From positions 372,001 through 436,000 of the forward strand of contig NZ_CP006587.1 in assembly GCF_000737515.1 (NCBI RefSeq): a stretch of 64,000 bases of DNA. The letters run 5' to 3'. The notes beneath the pieces were generated by a model, which was not told where the DNA came from, did not search any database, and worked only from the letters and a program-made list of their open reading frames with translations. The stretch comes from Hymenobacter sp. APR13. GTDB lineage: Bacteria; Bacteroidota; Bacteroidia; Cytophagales; Hymenobacteraceae. Made by a program: the position numbers and the translations under genes. This document shows positions 1 to 8,543 of this stretch, piece after piece (positions within the stretch are counted from its first letter, which is position 1; every line of letters starts with the position of its first letter).

Positions 1-1245
1 GTTGACAATCAGAGACGGCATGAGCAGGCCGCGGCGCATGGTTTCCTGCAGAAATAAGGTCCGCAGGGCGGCCGAATGCTGGCCGTGGGCGTCGCGGGTG
101 GTGTAGATGAGGCCACAGGGCTGGCCCACGGCCTGCACCTGGGCGGCTACGCCCTGCTCGTGGGCGGCCTGCTGCAGACCGGCGGCCAGCTGCCGACCCA
201 CCTGCCACAGGTGGTCTACCACGGGCTGGGTGCGGTATTCGTGCATCACGGCGCGGGCAGCAGCCAGGGCGTGGGTTTCGGCCCCGTAGGTGGTGGAAAG
301 CAGAAACACCCGCTCCTGCGCGTGGTGCAGCCCGCCCAGCTCCATCAGCTCGCGCCGCCCGGTGAGGGCGGCCAAACTGAAGCCGTTGGCCAAGGCCTTG
401 CCCCAGGTGCTCAGGTCGGGCCGGACGCCGTGGTAGCCCTGCGCCCCCTGGTTGTGCCAGCGGAAGCCGGTGATGATTTCATCGAACACGAGCACCGCGC
501 CGTGCTGGTCGCAGAGGCGGCGCAGGCCGGCCAGGAAGCCCGGCGCCGGCGGCACGTCTTTTTCCACTTCCAGCAGCAGGCAGGCAATCTGGCCGGGGTG
601 CGCCGCAAACAGGGCTTCGGCGCTGGCCAGGTCGTTGTAGCGGAAGCCCACGGTGAGGGCCTGCACCGCCCGCGGAATGCCGGCGGCCAGCGGCGTAGTG
701 CCCATGAACCAGTCGTCGCAGGAAAAGAACGGGTGGTCGTGGCAGATAGCCACCAGGTCGCGGCCGGTGGCGGCGCGAGCCAGCTTGACGGCGGCGCTGG
801 TGGCATCAGAGCCGTTTTTGGCAAACTTCACCATGTCGCCGGCCTGGGTGAAGTCCAGGAAGTCTTCGGCGGTTTCCAGCTCCAGCACGGCCGGCCGGCC
901 GAAGTTCACGCCCAGCTCCAGCTGCCGGCGGGCGGCAGCCACCACCGGGGCGTAGGCATGGCCCAGCGTCACGGAGCGCAGCCCGGCCCCAAACTCGATG
1001 AACTCGTTGCCATCTAGGTCCCAGACCCGGCAGCCCTCCCCCCGCACAATGTACGGGGCCATGTGCTCTGGAAACTGGTCGTCGCCTTTGGCGTAGGTGT
1101 GCGCGCCCCCCGGAATAGCGGCATGAAAGCGGGCCTGCAGGGCCTGGGAGCCCGCAAAGCAGGGGCTGGCCTGGGCCTGAACAGGTGGCGGAGAAAGAAA
1201 GTCGGTTTCCATGAGCAGCGGTACGGAGTGAAAGGGCAAAACCAT
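1..1245 (-). CDS. Class III PLP aminotransferase (glutamate-1-semialdehyde aminomutase-like), partial at left edge
   Basis: The reading frame is open from an ATG at 1245 to the first base of the window, 415 codons, with no stop, so the C-terminus lies outside. Visible family marks are NGSDATSAAVKLARA, the cofactor aspartate in FDEIITGFR and the Schiff-base lysine in TWGKALANGF. Family members have about 430 residues, so little is missing. A second ATG at 1212 is an equally possible start. It is the last gene seen in a sugar-nucleotide operon and begins 12 nt after the DUF4910 gene, so the likely role is transamination of a keto-sugar rather than haem synthesis; that is inference from context. 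A housekeeping hemL cannot be excluded. Confidence 0.85.
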   Translation of the reverse strand, partial: MVLPFHSVPLLMETDFLSPPPVQAQASPCFAGSQALQARFHAAIPGGAHTYAKGDDQFPEHMAPYIVRGEGCRVWDLDGNEFIEFGAGLRSVTLGHAYAPVVAAARRQLELGVNFGRPAVLELETAEDFLDFTQAGDMVKFAKNGSDATSAAVKLARAATGRDLVAICHDHPFFSCDDWFMGTTPLAAGIPRAVQALTVGFRYNDLASAEALFAAHPGQIACLLLEVEKDVPPAPGFLAGLRRLCDQHGAVLVFDEIITGFRWHNQGAQGYHGVRPDLSTWGKALANGFSLAALTGRRELMELGGLHHAQERVFLLSTTYGAETHALAAARAVMHEYRTQPVVDHLWQVGRQLAAGLQQAAHEQGVAAQVQAVGQPCGLIYTTRDAHGQHSAALRTLFLQETMRRGLLMPSLIVN

Positions 1246-1257
1246 ACGGGCAAGGTG

Positions 1258-2616
1258 CTAGGCGGCTGGCTCGGGTGAAGCCACGGCCAGCAAATCGGTG
1301 GCGGCCAGGGCCTGGGCGGCGCGGTGCAGCAGCTCAAAGGGCAGCCCCGACCGGGCCGCCACGTCCAGCAGCGGGGTGCGGCCATCAGACAAACTCAGCA
1401 CCCACAGCAGGGCCATTTGCCAGTCGTGGCCCTCGGTGCCGCCGCCCACACCTTTGTAGAGGCCGCGGCGGCCCAGCTGGGGCTCGCCATAGGGCAGCAG
1501 GTTGCGGTAGCAGCGGTTCTGGTCGAGCGTCTGGCACAGGCGCAACACTAGCTCCAGCGACTCCTGCAGCTGGGCAGGCTGCACAAACTCCAGGTTGTCG
1601 GCCGAGGTGTGGTACTCGGCAAACTCGCCGAAGGGCGTGCGCGACAGGCAGCCCACAGGCAGGTTGAAACCCGGTGAGCAGTACTGCCGCTCGTCGTAGC
1701 CATAGGGCAGCCAGGGCCGGATTTCGGCGCCGGGGGCGTGGCGGGCCAGCATTAGCGCGGCGGCGGCATCTACCGCGGCGGCGCCTTGCCGGCTTTGCTT
1801 GTAGGTGAAGTGGCCCGGCCCGCCCAGCAGCGTGAGCACCAGCCCGTGCCGGATGCGGGCCACGGCCTCGGAGTTGCGCGCCAGCCACGTGATGCTGCCG
1901 ATGGTGCCCGGCCCAAACACAAACCGGTAGGCGTAGCGCCGCTCGGGCAGCGCGGCCAACTGCCGGGCCAGCGCCACGGCCACCACCAGCCCCGAGAGGT
2001 TGTCGTTGGCCAACGACGGATGGCAGCAGTGACACGAGAGCAGCACCTCGCCAGCATCGGGTTCGGGCGCGGTGGCGGGCAGCAGCAGCTCGGCGTATGT
2101 GAGCGAGCCGGCGGCGTCCAGCATACTATCGATGCACACTTCGTAGTAGTCGTCCTGGAGCTGCAGCCGGTCGTGGTGGCGCAGGCAGAAGCCCCAGGCG
2201 GGCTGGTAGTAGCTGGTGCGGTACGGAATGAGGTCGGGCTGCCCGGGCAGCGAGTACAGATGCTCTTCCAGCTCCGGCCTGGAAAACCAGCCCCGCACCG
2301 GCGTGCTGTAGCCCAGCACGTGCAGGTTGTGCTGCGCGAAGTCGATAACCCGCTCCCCGGCCGCGTTTTTCACCCATGCTTCCCGGATGTTCCACTCGGC
2401 CGGCACCGTCCAGTCGAGCACGGGCGTGCCGCTGGGCACCTCGTGCACCTGCAGCGCCGGCAGATACTCGCGCACGATGGCCAGGGTTTCGCGCACGCCG
2501 TCGCCCGTAATGCTCCGGCAGATCGGGAACAGGCGGCGCAGCAGCGCATGCATATCCGGGCCCGAAGCCAGAGCAACGGGGGCCACGCAGGAAGCAGGTG
2601 CGGCAAGTGCAGACAC
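1258..2616 (-). CDS. DUF4910/DUF2172 aminopeptidase-like protein
   Basis: 452 residues. The stretch FPICRSITGDGVRETL near residue 30 and SCHCCHPSLANDN at 194-206 are typical of the DUF4910 family, whose fold resembles M28 zinc aminopeptidases; His196, His199 and Asp205 could be metal ligands. The C-terminal part (EGHDWQMALLWVLSLSDG onward) fits the winged-helix domain usual in this family. A start at Met22 (2553) would match typical family N-termini better. The true substrate of the family is not established; it recurs in surface-glycan clusters, as here between a C-methyltransferase and an aminotransferase, so an amidase or deacylase acting on a sugar intermediate is possible but unproven. 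Confidence 0.8.
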   Translation of the reverse strand: MSALAAPASCVAPVALASGPDMHALLRRLFPICRSITGDGVRETLAIVREYLPALQVHEVPSGTPVLDWTVPAEWNIREAWVKNAAGERVIDFAQHNLHVLGYSTPVRGWFSRPELEEHLYSLPGQPDLIPYRTSYYQPAWGFCLRHHDRLQLQDDYYEVCIDSMLDAAGSLTYAELLLPATAPEPDAGEVLLSCHCCHPSLANDNLSGLVVAVALARQLAALPERRYAYRFVFGPGTIGSITWLARNSEAVARIRHGLVLTLLGGPGHFTYKQSRQGAAAVDAAAALMLARHAPGAEIRPWLPYGYDERQYCSPGFNLPVGCLSRTPFGEFAEYHTSADNLEFVQPAQLQESLELVLRLCQTLDQNRCYRNLLPYGEPQLGRRGLYKGVGGGTEGHDWQMALLWVLSLSDGRTPLLDVAARSGLPFELLHRAAQALAATDLLAVASPEPAA

Positions 2617-2712
2617 GAGGGGTAGCGTGAGGCGTGAAGAAAATGGAAATGGGGAAGATTGCTCTGAAATTCAACTAAGTACTCGATACTTACATCTTCC
2701 TACTTACCTGCC
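2617..2712. repeat. AGTA-rich degenerate intergenic tract
   Basis: The gap between the DUF4910 and methyltransferase genes holds AAGTA-CTCGA-TACTT (near 2675-2692) followed by further TACTTAC copies. The same style of tract flanks the terminator at 30060-30226. It may be a low-copy repeat family; function unknown. Confidence 0.3.
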
Positions 2713-4065
2713 CTATTCATAGACCTGCACCTCCGGGATGGGCACCACAAACTGGCCGCCCCATTCCCGGATGCCGCTCATCTGCTCCATGATTTCCTCG
2801 CGTAGGTTCCAGGGCAGCAGCAGCACGTAGTCGGGCCGGGTGCTGAAGATGCGGTCGGGGTGGCAGATGGGAATGCGGCTGCCGGGCAGGAAGTTGCCTT
2901 GCTTGTGCGGGCTCACATCGACGGTGTAATCGAGGAAGTCGGTGCGGATGCCGCAGTAGTTCAGCAGCGTGTTGCCCTTGCCGGGCGCCCCGTAGCCGAC
3001 CACCGTTTTGCCGGCCCGCTTGGCGTCAATCAGGAATTCGAGCAGCTTGCGCTTGGTTTCCTTGGCTTTCTCCTCGAAGTCGGCGTAGTAGGCCAGCTCC
3101 GTGATGCCTAGCGCCAGCTCCTGCTCCCGCAGCTCCGCTACGTGCGCCGTCACGGGCCACGCCGCGGAAGTGGCGTGCCGGGCGTAGATGCGCAGCGAGC
3201 CGCCATGCGTGGGCAGCTCTTCTACATCAAACAGCGTGAGGCCGTGATGCGCGAAGATGCGCTCCACGGTGTAAAACGACAGGTAGCTGAAATGCTCGTG
3301 GTAGATGGTGTCGAACTGGTTGCCTTCCATCAGCCGCAGCAGGTGCGGAAACTCCATCGTAATGACGCCATCGGGCTTGAGCAGCAGCTGCATACCGGCC
3401 ACGAAGTCGTTGATATCCGGCACGTGGGCCAGCACGTTGTTGCCCAGCAGCAGGTCGGCCTGGCCGGCGGTGGCCGCCACGTAGGCGGCGGTTTCGCGGC
3501 CGAAGAACTTGCCGAGCGTGTTGATGCCCTTGGCGCGGGCCACTTCGGCTACGTTGTGCGCGGGCTCCACGCCCAGCACTGGCACGCCCTTCTCCACAAA
3601 ATACTGCAGCAGGTAGCCATCATTGGAGGCCACTTCCACCACCAGGCTGTCTTTGGTGAGGCTAAACCGCTCGGCGGCCATATCAGTATAGCGGCGGGCG
3701 TGGCGCAGCCAGGAGGCCGAGTAGGACGAGAAGTAGGCGTAGTCGTTCTGGAAAATCTGCTCGGAGGTCACAAACTCATCCAGCTGCACCAGAAAACACT
3801 CGCGGCACACCCGGGCATGCAGCGGATAGAAGGCCTCGGCCCGGTTGAAATCGTGGGGGCGCACGTGGTGCTGGCACAGCGGCGACGTGCCCAGGTTCAC
3901 GAAGGTGACATCGAGGGGCGCCCCGCAGAAGCGGCAGGGGCTGGCAGGAGGCTCTACCGGGCTGGCGGCTTGCGCCACAGGTTCGCCAAGTGCAAATGCA
4001 TCTGCCGAATAAAGCGGGGCCGGAGCCGCTGCGGTAGTCGGATATGCAGGTAGCTTCGTCATCAT
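2713..4065 (-). CDS. NDP-sugar C-methyltransferase (TylCIII/NovU-type)
   Basis: 450 residues with the three-part layout of sugar C-methyltransferases. An N-terminal zinc-binding domain has two CxxC pairs (Cys44/Cys47 and Cys87/Cys90). A central Rossmann SAM domain starts at about residue 141 (VVEVASNDGYLLQY). The C-terminal domain contains VVGYGAPGKGNTLLNYCG. The first 35 residues are low-complexity and may be dispensable. Such enzymes add a methyl to C-3 of a 4-keto-6-deoxy sugar nucleotide, producing branched sugars. It lies in one operon with rfbF, rfbC and an SDR, supporting a branched CDP-sugar product. Confidence 0.85.
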   Translation of the reverse strand: MMTKLPAYPTTAAAPAPLYSADAFALGEPVAQAASPVEPPASPCRFCGAPLDVTFVNLGTSPLCQHHVRPHDFNRAEAFYPLHARVCRECFLVQLDEFVTSEQIFQNDYAYFSSYSASWLRHARRYTDMAAERFSLTKDSLVVEVASNDGYLLQYFVEKGVPVLGVEPAHNVAEVARAKGINTLGKFFGRETAAYVAATAGQADLLLGNNVLAHVPDINDFVAGMQLLLKPDGVITMEFPHLLRLMEGNQFDTIYHEHFSYLSFYTVERIFAHHGLTLFDVEELPTHGGSLRIYARHATSAAWPVTAHVAELREQELALGITELAYYADFEEKAKETKRKLLEFLIDAKRAGKTVVGYGAPGKGNTLLNYCGIRTDFLDYTVDVSPHKQGNFLPGSRIPICHPDRIFSTRPDYVLLLPWNLREEIMEQMSGIREWGGQFVVPIPEVQVYE

Positions 4066-4111
4066 AGCAGTAGTGTGGAGTGAACGGAATACTTGGTAAT
4101 TGGCCGCCGAC

Positions 4112-5455
4112 TTACTGCATCACCGGGGGCGCGGCCAGCCCGGCTGGCTGGGGTACATGGGCGGAAAAATGGGCAGCCTGCTCGGCCCGCAGCTGATCAA
4201 TAAGGCGGCCTTCCGGCAGCAGCACATCATCGTAGGTTAGCACTTGGTCGCGCTGGACGTCGTGGCGCAGCACGCAGCCTTCGGCCACGCCGATGGGCAG
4301 CAGGTTGTCGCGCTCCGTGACGTCGGCGTTTTCGGCCAGGCCGTAGGTGTGGTAGTGTCCGATGCCGTCGAGCGTCTGGCCCGCAAACAGGGCTACTTTG
4401 GCGGCCGTCACCACTTCCACCCGCATGGGACCGGCGGGTGCCAGGGCGGCATCCTGAAACAGCACGGCGCGGGCCACCGTGGTAGGCGTTTCGAAGTGGC
4501 ACAGGTGGTAGGGCGTGTAGAAGCAGTACAGCGGCCCCGGCCCCAGCTTGTAGAGCTTGAGGTAATGCTGCTGCACGGCGTCATCAATAGTGCCCAGCAC
4601 GAATACGCCCGGGCCGGGCTCGGCGCCCACCACGTAATCTACGAGGCCAGGGCCGCCGCCAAGCAGCAGCTCCTGCGGGTACCACTCGGCCGCTTTGTTG
4701 ATGGGCGTACCGGGCTCCACGGTGGGGCCCAGCATGCCGCGCCGCGCCACGCGCATGTCCAGCGCGTTGGCAATGACGGCCTGCTCGAAGCTGATTTTAC
4801 TGCCGTCGGCAAAGCTCGTAACCATGCTGGGGTTCTGGCCCCACTGTCGCGCAAAGCCTTCCTGGGTGGTGGGGTTGCGGTAGGGGTCGTGCAGGCCTTT
4901 GATGTTGCCGCACAGCACCGGCGTCACGCCCAGGCCCTTCACGAAGCGGGCCAGGTTGAGCGTCACGCCCGGCTGGTCGCCGTCCGACACGGAGTAGATA
5001 ACCCCGGCCCGGTCGGCGTACACCTTCAGAATGGGCCCCACGGTGCCGTCGAGCTCGGCATTGAGCAGGATGATGTGCTTGCCGTGCCGGATGGCCTCTA
5101 GCACCACCTGCGCGCCATGCTCCACGGCACCCGTCACCTCAATAATGGCGTCGATGCCGGCCGCGCGGCTCAGCAGCAGCGCATCGTCGGTGATGGCAGG
5201 CTGGCCCAGCGCAATGCAGGCTTCCAGTTGCGCTACCGACGCTACTTCGCGCACGTCCGGCACGCCAGCTTCGGCATAGATGGCGCGGGCCCGGTCGGGC
5301 GTGCGGTTGGCAATGGCCACGAGCTCCATGCCGGGCACGTAGCGGCAGATCTGCCGGGCCACGCCCCGCGCCATAAAGCCGGCCCCCACCATGCCCACCC
5401 GAATCGGGTTGCCGTCGCGCTGCCGCTTTTCTAGGGCTTTATCAATGATGAGCAT
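4112..5455 (-). CDS. NAD(P)-dependent homoserine-dehydrogenase-like oxidoreductase
   Basis: 447 residues. The N-terminal Rossmann motif is VGMVGAGFMARGVARQI (about residues 20-36). The later EVTGAVEHGAQVVLEAIRHGKHI resembles the homoserine dehydrogenase NAD-binding region, but the rest differs from threonine-pathway enzymes. Proteins of this type are common in LPS and capsule clusters, where their substrate is not defined. It is encoded between rfbC and the C-methyltransferase; the 96-bp gap before it is filled by an AT-rich inverted repeat. A ketosugar dehydrogenase or reductase is a reasonable guess only. Confidence 0.7.
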   Translation of the reverse strand: MLIIDKALEKRQRDGNPIRVGMVGAGFMARGVARQICRYVPGMELVAIANRTPDRARAIYAEAGVPDVREVASVAQLEACIALGQPAITDDALLLSRAAGIDAIIEVTGAVEHGAQVVLEAIRHGKHIILLNAELDGTVGPILKVYADRAGVIYSVSDGDQPGVTLNLARFVKGLGVTPVLCGNIKGLHDPYRNPTTQEGFARQWGQNPSMVTSFADGSKISFEQAVIANALDMRVARRGMLGPTVEPGTPINKAAEWYPQELLLGGGPGLVDYVVGAEPGPGVFVLGTIDDAVQQHYLKLYKLGPGPLYCFYTPYHLCHFETPTTVARAVLFQDAALAPAGPMRVEVVTAAKVALFAGQTLDGIGHYHTYGLAENADVTERDNLLPIGVAEGCVLRHDVQRDQVLTYDDVLLPEGRLIDQLRAEQAAHFSAHVPQPAGLAAPPVMQ

Positions 5456-5465
5456 GCTTCTTGAA

Positions 5466-5555
5466 TTAGTAATTGAGAATTAATAACCAGGAATTAAGGA
5501 CAGCTGGAACCGAGCCAATAGCCCGGAACCCCCATTATTAATTCTTAATTACTAA
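5466..5555. repeat. AT-rich inverted repeat filling the rfbC-oxidoreductase gap
   Basis: Two 21-nt arms (5466-5486 and 5535-5555) pair with one mismatch; each reads TTAGTAATT...AATAA. The interior is 48 nt. The right arm contains the rfbC stop codon (5552-5554, minus strand), and the left arm ends 10 nt before the next start codon. It looks like a repeat-family insertion that has become the gene boundary. Confidence 0.6.
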
Positions 5556-6118
5556 CTGTTTACCTCCTCCTGCACGCGCAGTTGGAAATCCGGATGGCGC
5601 TGGTCTTTCTCTGACACCAGATTGGGCTGAAAAGGCCACTGAATCCCGATGGCCGGGTCGTTCCAGCGCAGGCCCCGCTCGGCGCCCGGCGCATACTTGG
5701 CCGACACCTGGTAGCAGACGTCGGTGTTGTCGGTGAGGGTGAGGAAGCCGTGGGCGAAGCGTCCCGGCACGAACAGCATCCGAAACGAGTCGGCGGTCAG
5801 CTCCACACCCAGCCACTTGCCATAGGTTGGCGACTCTTCGCGCAGGTCCACTATCACGTCGTAGATGGCGCCGCGCGTGCAGCGCACCAGCTTGGTTTCC
5901 TCGTGCGGCGGCAGCTGGTAGTGCATGCCACGCAGGGTGCCGCGCCGGGGGTTGGAGGAGACGTTGGCCTGCAGCGGCGGCATCAGAATGCCGTGCGCCG
6001 CAAACTCGTCCTCGCACCAGGAGCGCGCGAAAAACCCACGCTCATCGGACATGCGCTCCACATCGATGATGAAAGCGCCTGGCAACTCGGTTTCAGTGAA
6101 AATCATACGGGAGTCCAT
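5552..6118 (-). CDS. rfbC: dTDP-4-dehydrorhamnose 3,5-epimerase family protein (RfbC-like)
   Basis: 188 residues, the usual length. It carries the cupin-fold signature: LRGMHYQ with catalytic His66, then RCTRGAIYDVIVDLR, VPGRFAHGF and RGLRWNDPAIGIQWP. The family epimerizes C-3 and/or C-5 of 4-keto-6-deoxy sugar nucleotides. In this cluster the activated sugar is probably CDP-linked, since the nucleotidyltransferase is RfbF and not RmlA, so the enzyme may act on a CDP sugar. Met5 is an alternative start. The stop codon lies inside an inverted repeat. Confidence 0.9.
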   Translation of the reverse strand: MDSRMIFTETELPGAFIIDVERMSDERGFFARSWCEDEFAAHGILMPPLQANVSSNPRRGTLRGMHYQLPPHEETKLVRCTRGAIYDVIVDLREESPTYGKWLGVELTADSFRMLFVPGRFAHGFLTLTDNTDVCYQVSAKYAPGAERGLRWNDPAIGIQWPFQPNLVSEKDQRHPDFQLRVQEEVNS

Positions 6119-6167
6119 TGGAGTGAGGAGAAACGGTGGGGTTTCGGACAGATGAGCGCAGGATTTG

Positions 6168-7250
6168 TCAGACCAGCAGGGCGGGGCCGGGCACCGCCGC
6201 CGGCAGCGCCCAGGTGAGGTCGTCGGTTAGCTCGCCGGAGTCGCGCAGGGCCGTGAGCACCCGCAGGCGCATCAGCTGGGACGTGCGGAACGAGGCGTCG
6301 CGGAAGTTCATGGCCAGCAGGCCGTCGCGGAGCTCGGCAATGGTATCGGGCAGCGTCCGCCGGGGCTGGTGGGCGGGCGCCAGGTCGCGGTAGAGGCTGA
6401 AGTCGACGCGGTAAGAGCGTTTGTCGGGCGGGGCGGCGGCGTTCAGGCTCACTTCGGTGCCCGGAATGCTCTCGGCAATGGCCTGGGCCAGGTCGCGCAC
6501 CTGGTAGTTCCAGCTGTCGGCCCCGGTATTGATGGCGAGAAAGGTGCCGCCGTGGCTGGCCTCGCGGCCGATGGCCCACTCAATGGCCCGGGCCATGTCC
6601 TGCACATGAATCAGGGGGCGCCAGGGCGTACCGTCGCTAAGGATGCTGATGGTGCCCGAAGCCACGGCCCCGGCCACGAAGTCGTTGACCACCAGATCCA
6701 GCCGCAGCCGGTCGCTCCAGCCGCAGGCCGTGGCAAACCGCAGGCAGGTCACGCAGAAGTCGTCGTCGGCCAGCGGGTGCAAATCCTGCTCGCTGCGCAC
6801 CTTAGAGCGGGCGTAGGCCGTCAGGGGGTTTACTTCGGAAGATTCGGTTTTGGCACCTTCGCCCCCGGCCCCGTAGATGCTACAGGAGCTGGCAAACACG
6901 AAAGCGCGCACGCCGGCCGCTTTGGCCCGCCGCGCCAGCCGGACGCCGGCCTCGTGGTTTACCTGCATGGTTACGTCCTCGTAGGTTTGGCCCATGGGGT
7001 CGTTGCTGATGGCGGCCAGGTGCACAATGGCATCCACGCCCTGCAGCACGTCCGCGGGCAGCTCGCGCACGTCGCCAAACAGCTGGCGGTCCAGCCGCGA
7101 CTCCGGCAGGCGGGTGGCGCCAGTCAGGCAGTGCGCAAAAAAACCCATGTCGTAGCCAATCAGCTCCGCCTGGGGAAACTGGCGGCGCAGGTGCTGTACC
7201 ACGCCGGGCCCTACGTAGCCCATGTTGCCGGTGATGAGGATGCGGTTCAT
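6168..7250 (-). CDS. NAD-dependent epimerase/dehydratase (extended SDR)
   Basis: 360 residues. The cofactor motif is ITGNMGYVGPG at residues 5-15. The substrate-binding and catalytic region shows VHLAAISNDPMG, FASSCSIYG and the YxxxK pair in TAYARSK. Extended SDRs act on nucleotide sugars as 4-epimerases, 4-reductases or dehydratases. It sits directly downstream of rfbF in the operon. No separate rfbG (CDP-glucose 4,6-dehydratase) is visible here, so either this enzyme or a gene beyond the left edge supplies that step. Confidence 0.85.
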   Translation of the reverse strand: MNRILITGNMGYVGPGVVQHLRRQFPQAELIGYDMGFFAHCLTGATRLPESRLDRQLFGDVRELPADVLQGVDAIVHLAAISNDPMGQTYEDVTMQVNHEAGVRLARRAKAAGVRAFVFASSCSIYGAGGEGAKTESSEVNPLTAYARSKVRSEQDLHPLADDDFCVTCLRFATACGWSDRLRLDLVVNDFVAGAVASGTISILSDGTPWRPLIHVQDMARAIEWAIGREASHGGTFLAINTGADSWNYQVRDLAQAIAESIPGTEVSLNAAAPPDKRSYRVDFSLYRDLAPAHQPRRTLPDTIAELRDGLLAMNFRDASFRTSQLMRLRVLTALRDSGELTDDLTWALPAAVPGPALLV

Positions 7251-7379
7251 TGCAGAAGGTGCAGAGGAAGAGAAATAGAGCAGAAAAGAGAGTTCAAGAG
7301 GCCAGGCACGGCCCTTTCAGCCCCTGTAGAGTAGGAGCCGACGGAAGGCAGACGGTGGGAATTGGGGGTCGGCAGCGGG

Positions 7380-8273
7380 TTAGCTGGCGGGCATTATGGT
7401 GGCCGCGGCCACGCGCTGGCCCTGCGGGGCCTGCACCGGGGCGGCCATTATTTCGGCCAGCACGGGGTCGGGAGCCAGCACAGGTGGCGCGGCATTGTCC
7501 CAGACTTTCCACTTGGCCTCATTTTTCTGCCAGAGCTCTTCCAGCATGTTCCGGTCGCGGAGCGTGTCCATGGGCTGCCAGAACCCGTTGTGGCGGAAAG
7601 CAGCCAGGCGGTTTTCGCGGGCCAGACGCTCCAAGGGCGCCTTTTCCCACATCGTGCTGTCGTCGTCGATGTAGTCCAGCACGCCGGGCTCCAGCACAAA
7701 GAAGCCACCGTTGATCCACGGCGTTTCGCCGCCTTCAGGCTTCTCGGTGAAGCTCTCGATTCGGTCGGCGCTGTCGTGCAGGTTGAAGACGCCAAAGCGC
7801 CCCGGCTGCCGTACGGCCGTGAGCGTAGCCAGCACGCCCTGCTCCTGGTGGTAGCGCACCGCCGCGCTGATGTCCACGTCCCCTACCCCGTCGCCGTAAG
7901 TGAGGCAGAAGGTGCTGTCGTCGAGGTACTCGCGCACCCGGCGCAGGCGGCCGCCGGTCATGGTTTCCTGGCCGGTATCCACCAGCGTCACGTTCCAGGG
8001 CTCGGTGTTGTTGCGGTGCACCTGCATTTCGTTGCGGTCCATCCGAAACGTCACGTCGGCGTTGTGTAGGAAGTAGTCGGAGAAGTACTGCTTGATCATA
8101 TGGCCCTTGTAGCCGCAGCAGATTACGAAGTCGCGGATGCCATGATGCGCGTAGATCTTCATAATGTGCCACAGAATAGGTTTTCCACCTATTTCTACCA
8201 TCGGCTTTGGGCGCACCCCGCTTTCTTCGCTGATGCGGGTGCCATAGCCCCCCGCCAGAATTACCGCTTTCAT
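7380..8273 (-). CDS. rfbF: Glucose-1-phosphate cytidylyltransferase
   Basis: 297 residues. The nucleotidyltransferase N-terminus [19 protein letters not shown], the [20 protein letters not shown] block and the later [22 protein letters not shown] and [15 protein letters not shown] all match RfbF. The reaction makes CDP-glucose from CTP and glucose 1-phosphate, the entry to CDP-3,6-dideoxy and branched sugars. It is the first gene of the operon, preceded by a good Bacteroidota promoter (8381-8410). The last 30 residues are an alanine/proline-rich extension. Confidence 0.93.
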   Translation of the reverse strand: MKAVILAGGYGTRISEESGVRPKPMVEIGGKPILWHIMKIYAHHGIRDFVICCGYKGHMIKQYFSDYFLHNADVTFRMDRNEMQVHRNNTEPWNVTLVDTGQETMTGGRLRRVREYLDDSTFCLTYGDGVGDVDISAAVRYHQEQGVLATLTAVRQPGRFGVFNLHDSADRIESFTEKPEGGETPWINGGFFVLEPGVLDYIDDDSTMWEKAPLERLARENRLAAFRHNGFWQPMDTLRDRNMLEELWQKNEAKWKVWDNAAPPVLAPDPVLAEIMAAPVQAPQGQRVAAATIMPAS

Positions 8274-8380
8274 GACTGCAACAGGTTAAGGAACAGGTGA
8301 TAGTCCGAGAAAAAAGAGCAGAAAGAACTTCCATCAACCGATACACCCAAGCATAGAAGCTCATGAATATACCAGTTAGT

Positions 8381-8410
8381 GAAAGATATGTATATTTATA
8401 ATATTGTCAA
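8381..8410 (-). promoter_or_regulatory. Predicted promoter of the rfbF sugar operon
   Basis: On the minus strand a -33 TTG (8410-8408), a 19-nt AT-rich spacer and TATCTTTC (8388-8381, seven of eight bases of TAnnTTTG) fit the Bacteroidota promoter. The transcript would start near 8376, leaving a leader of about 100 nt before rfbF. The 270-bp gap 8274-8543 is otherwise AT-rich with no gene seen. Confidence 0.5.
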
Positions 8411-8543
8411 TAATTTTTATGAATTATTTTTATAAAATAACAATAAAAATTAAACATAATACACAATTATCCACATTCCAAAGCCATGCACCTTGTGCAA
8501 AAGGAACCTGTGACGAAGCGGGTACCAGTGGCACCGCAGGCAA

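Noticed and set aside
76..1017. Long plus-strand frame over the aminotransferase and similar antisense frames over many genes
   Set aside because: GC-rich antisense shadows; the opposite strand has recognised family motifs.
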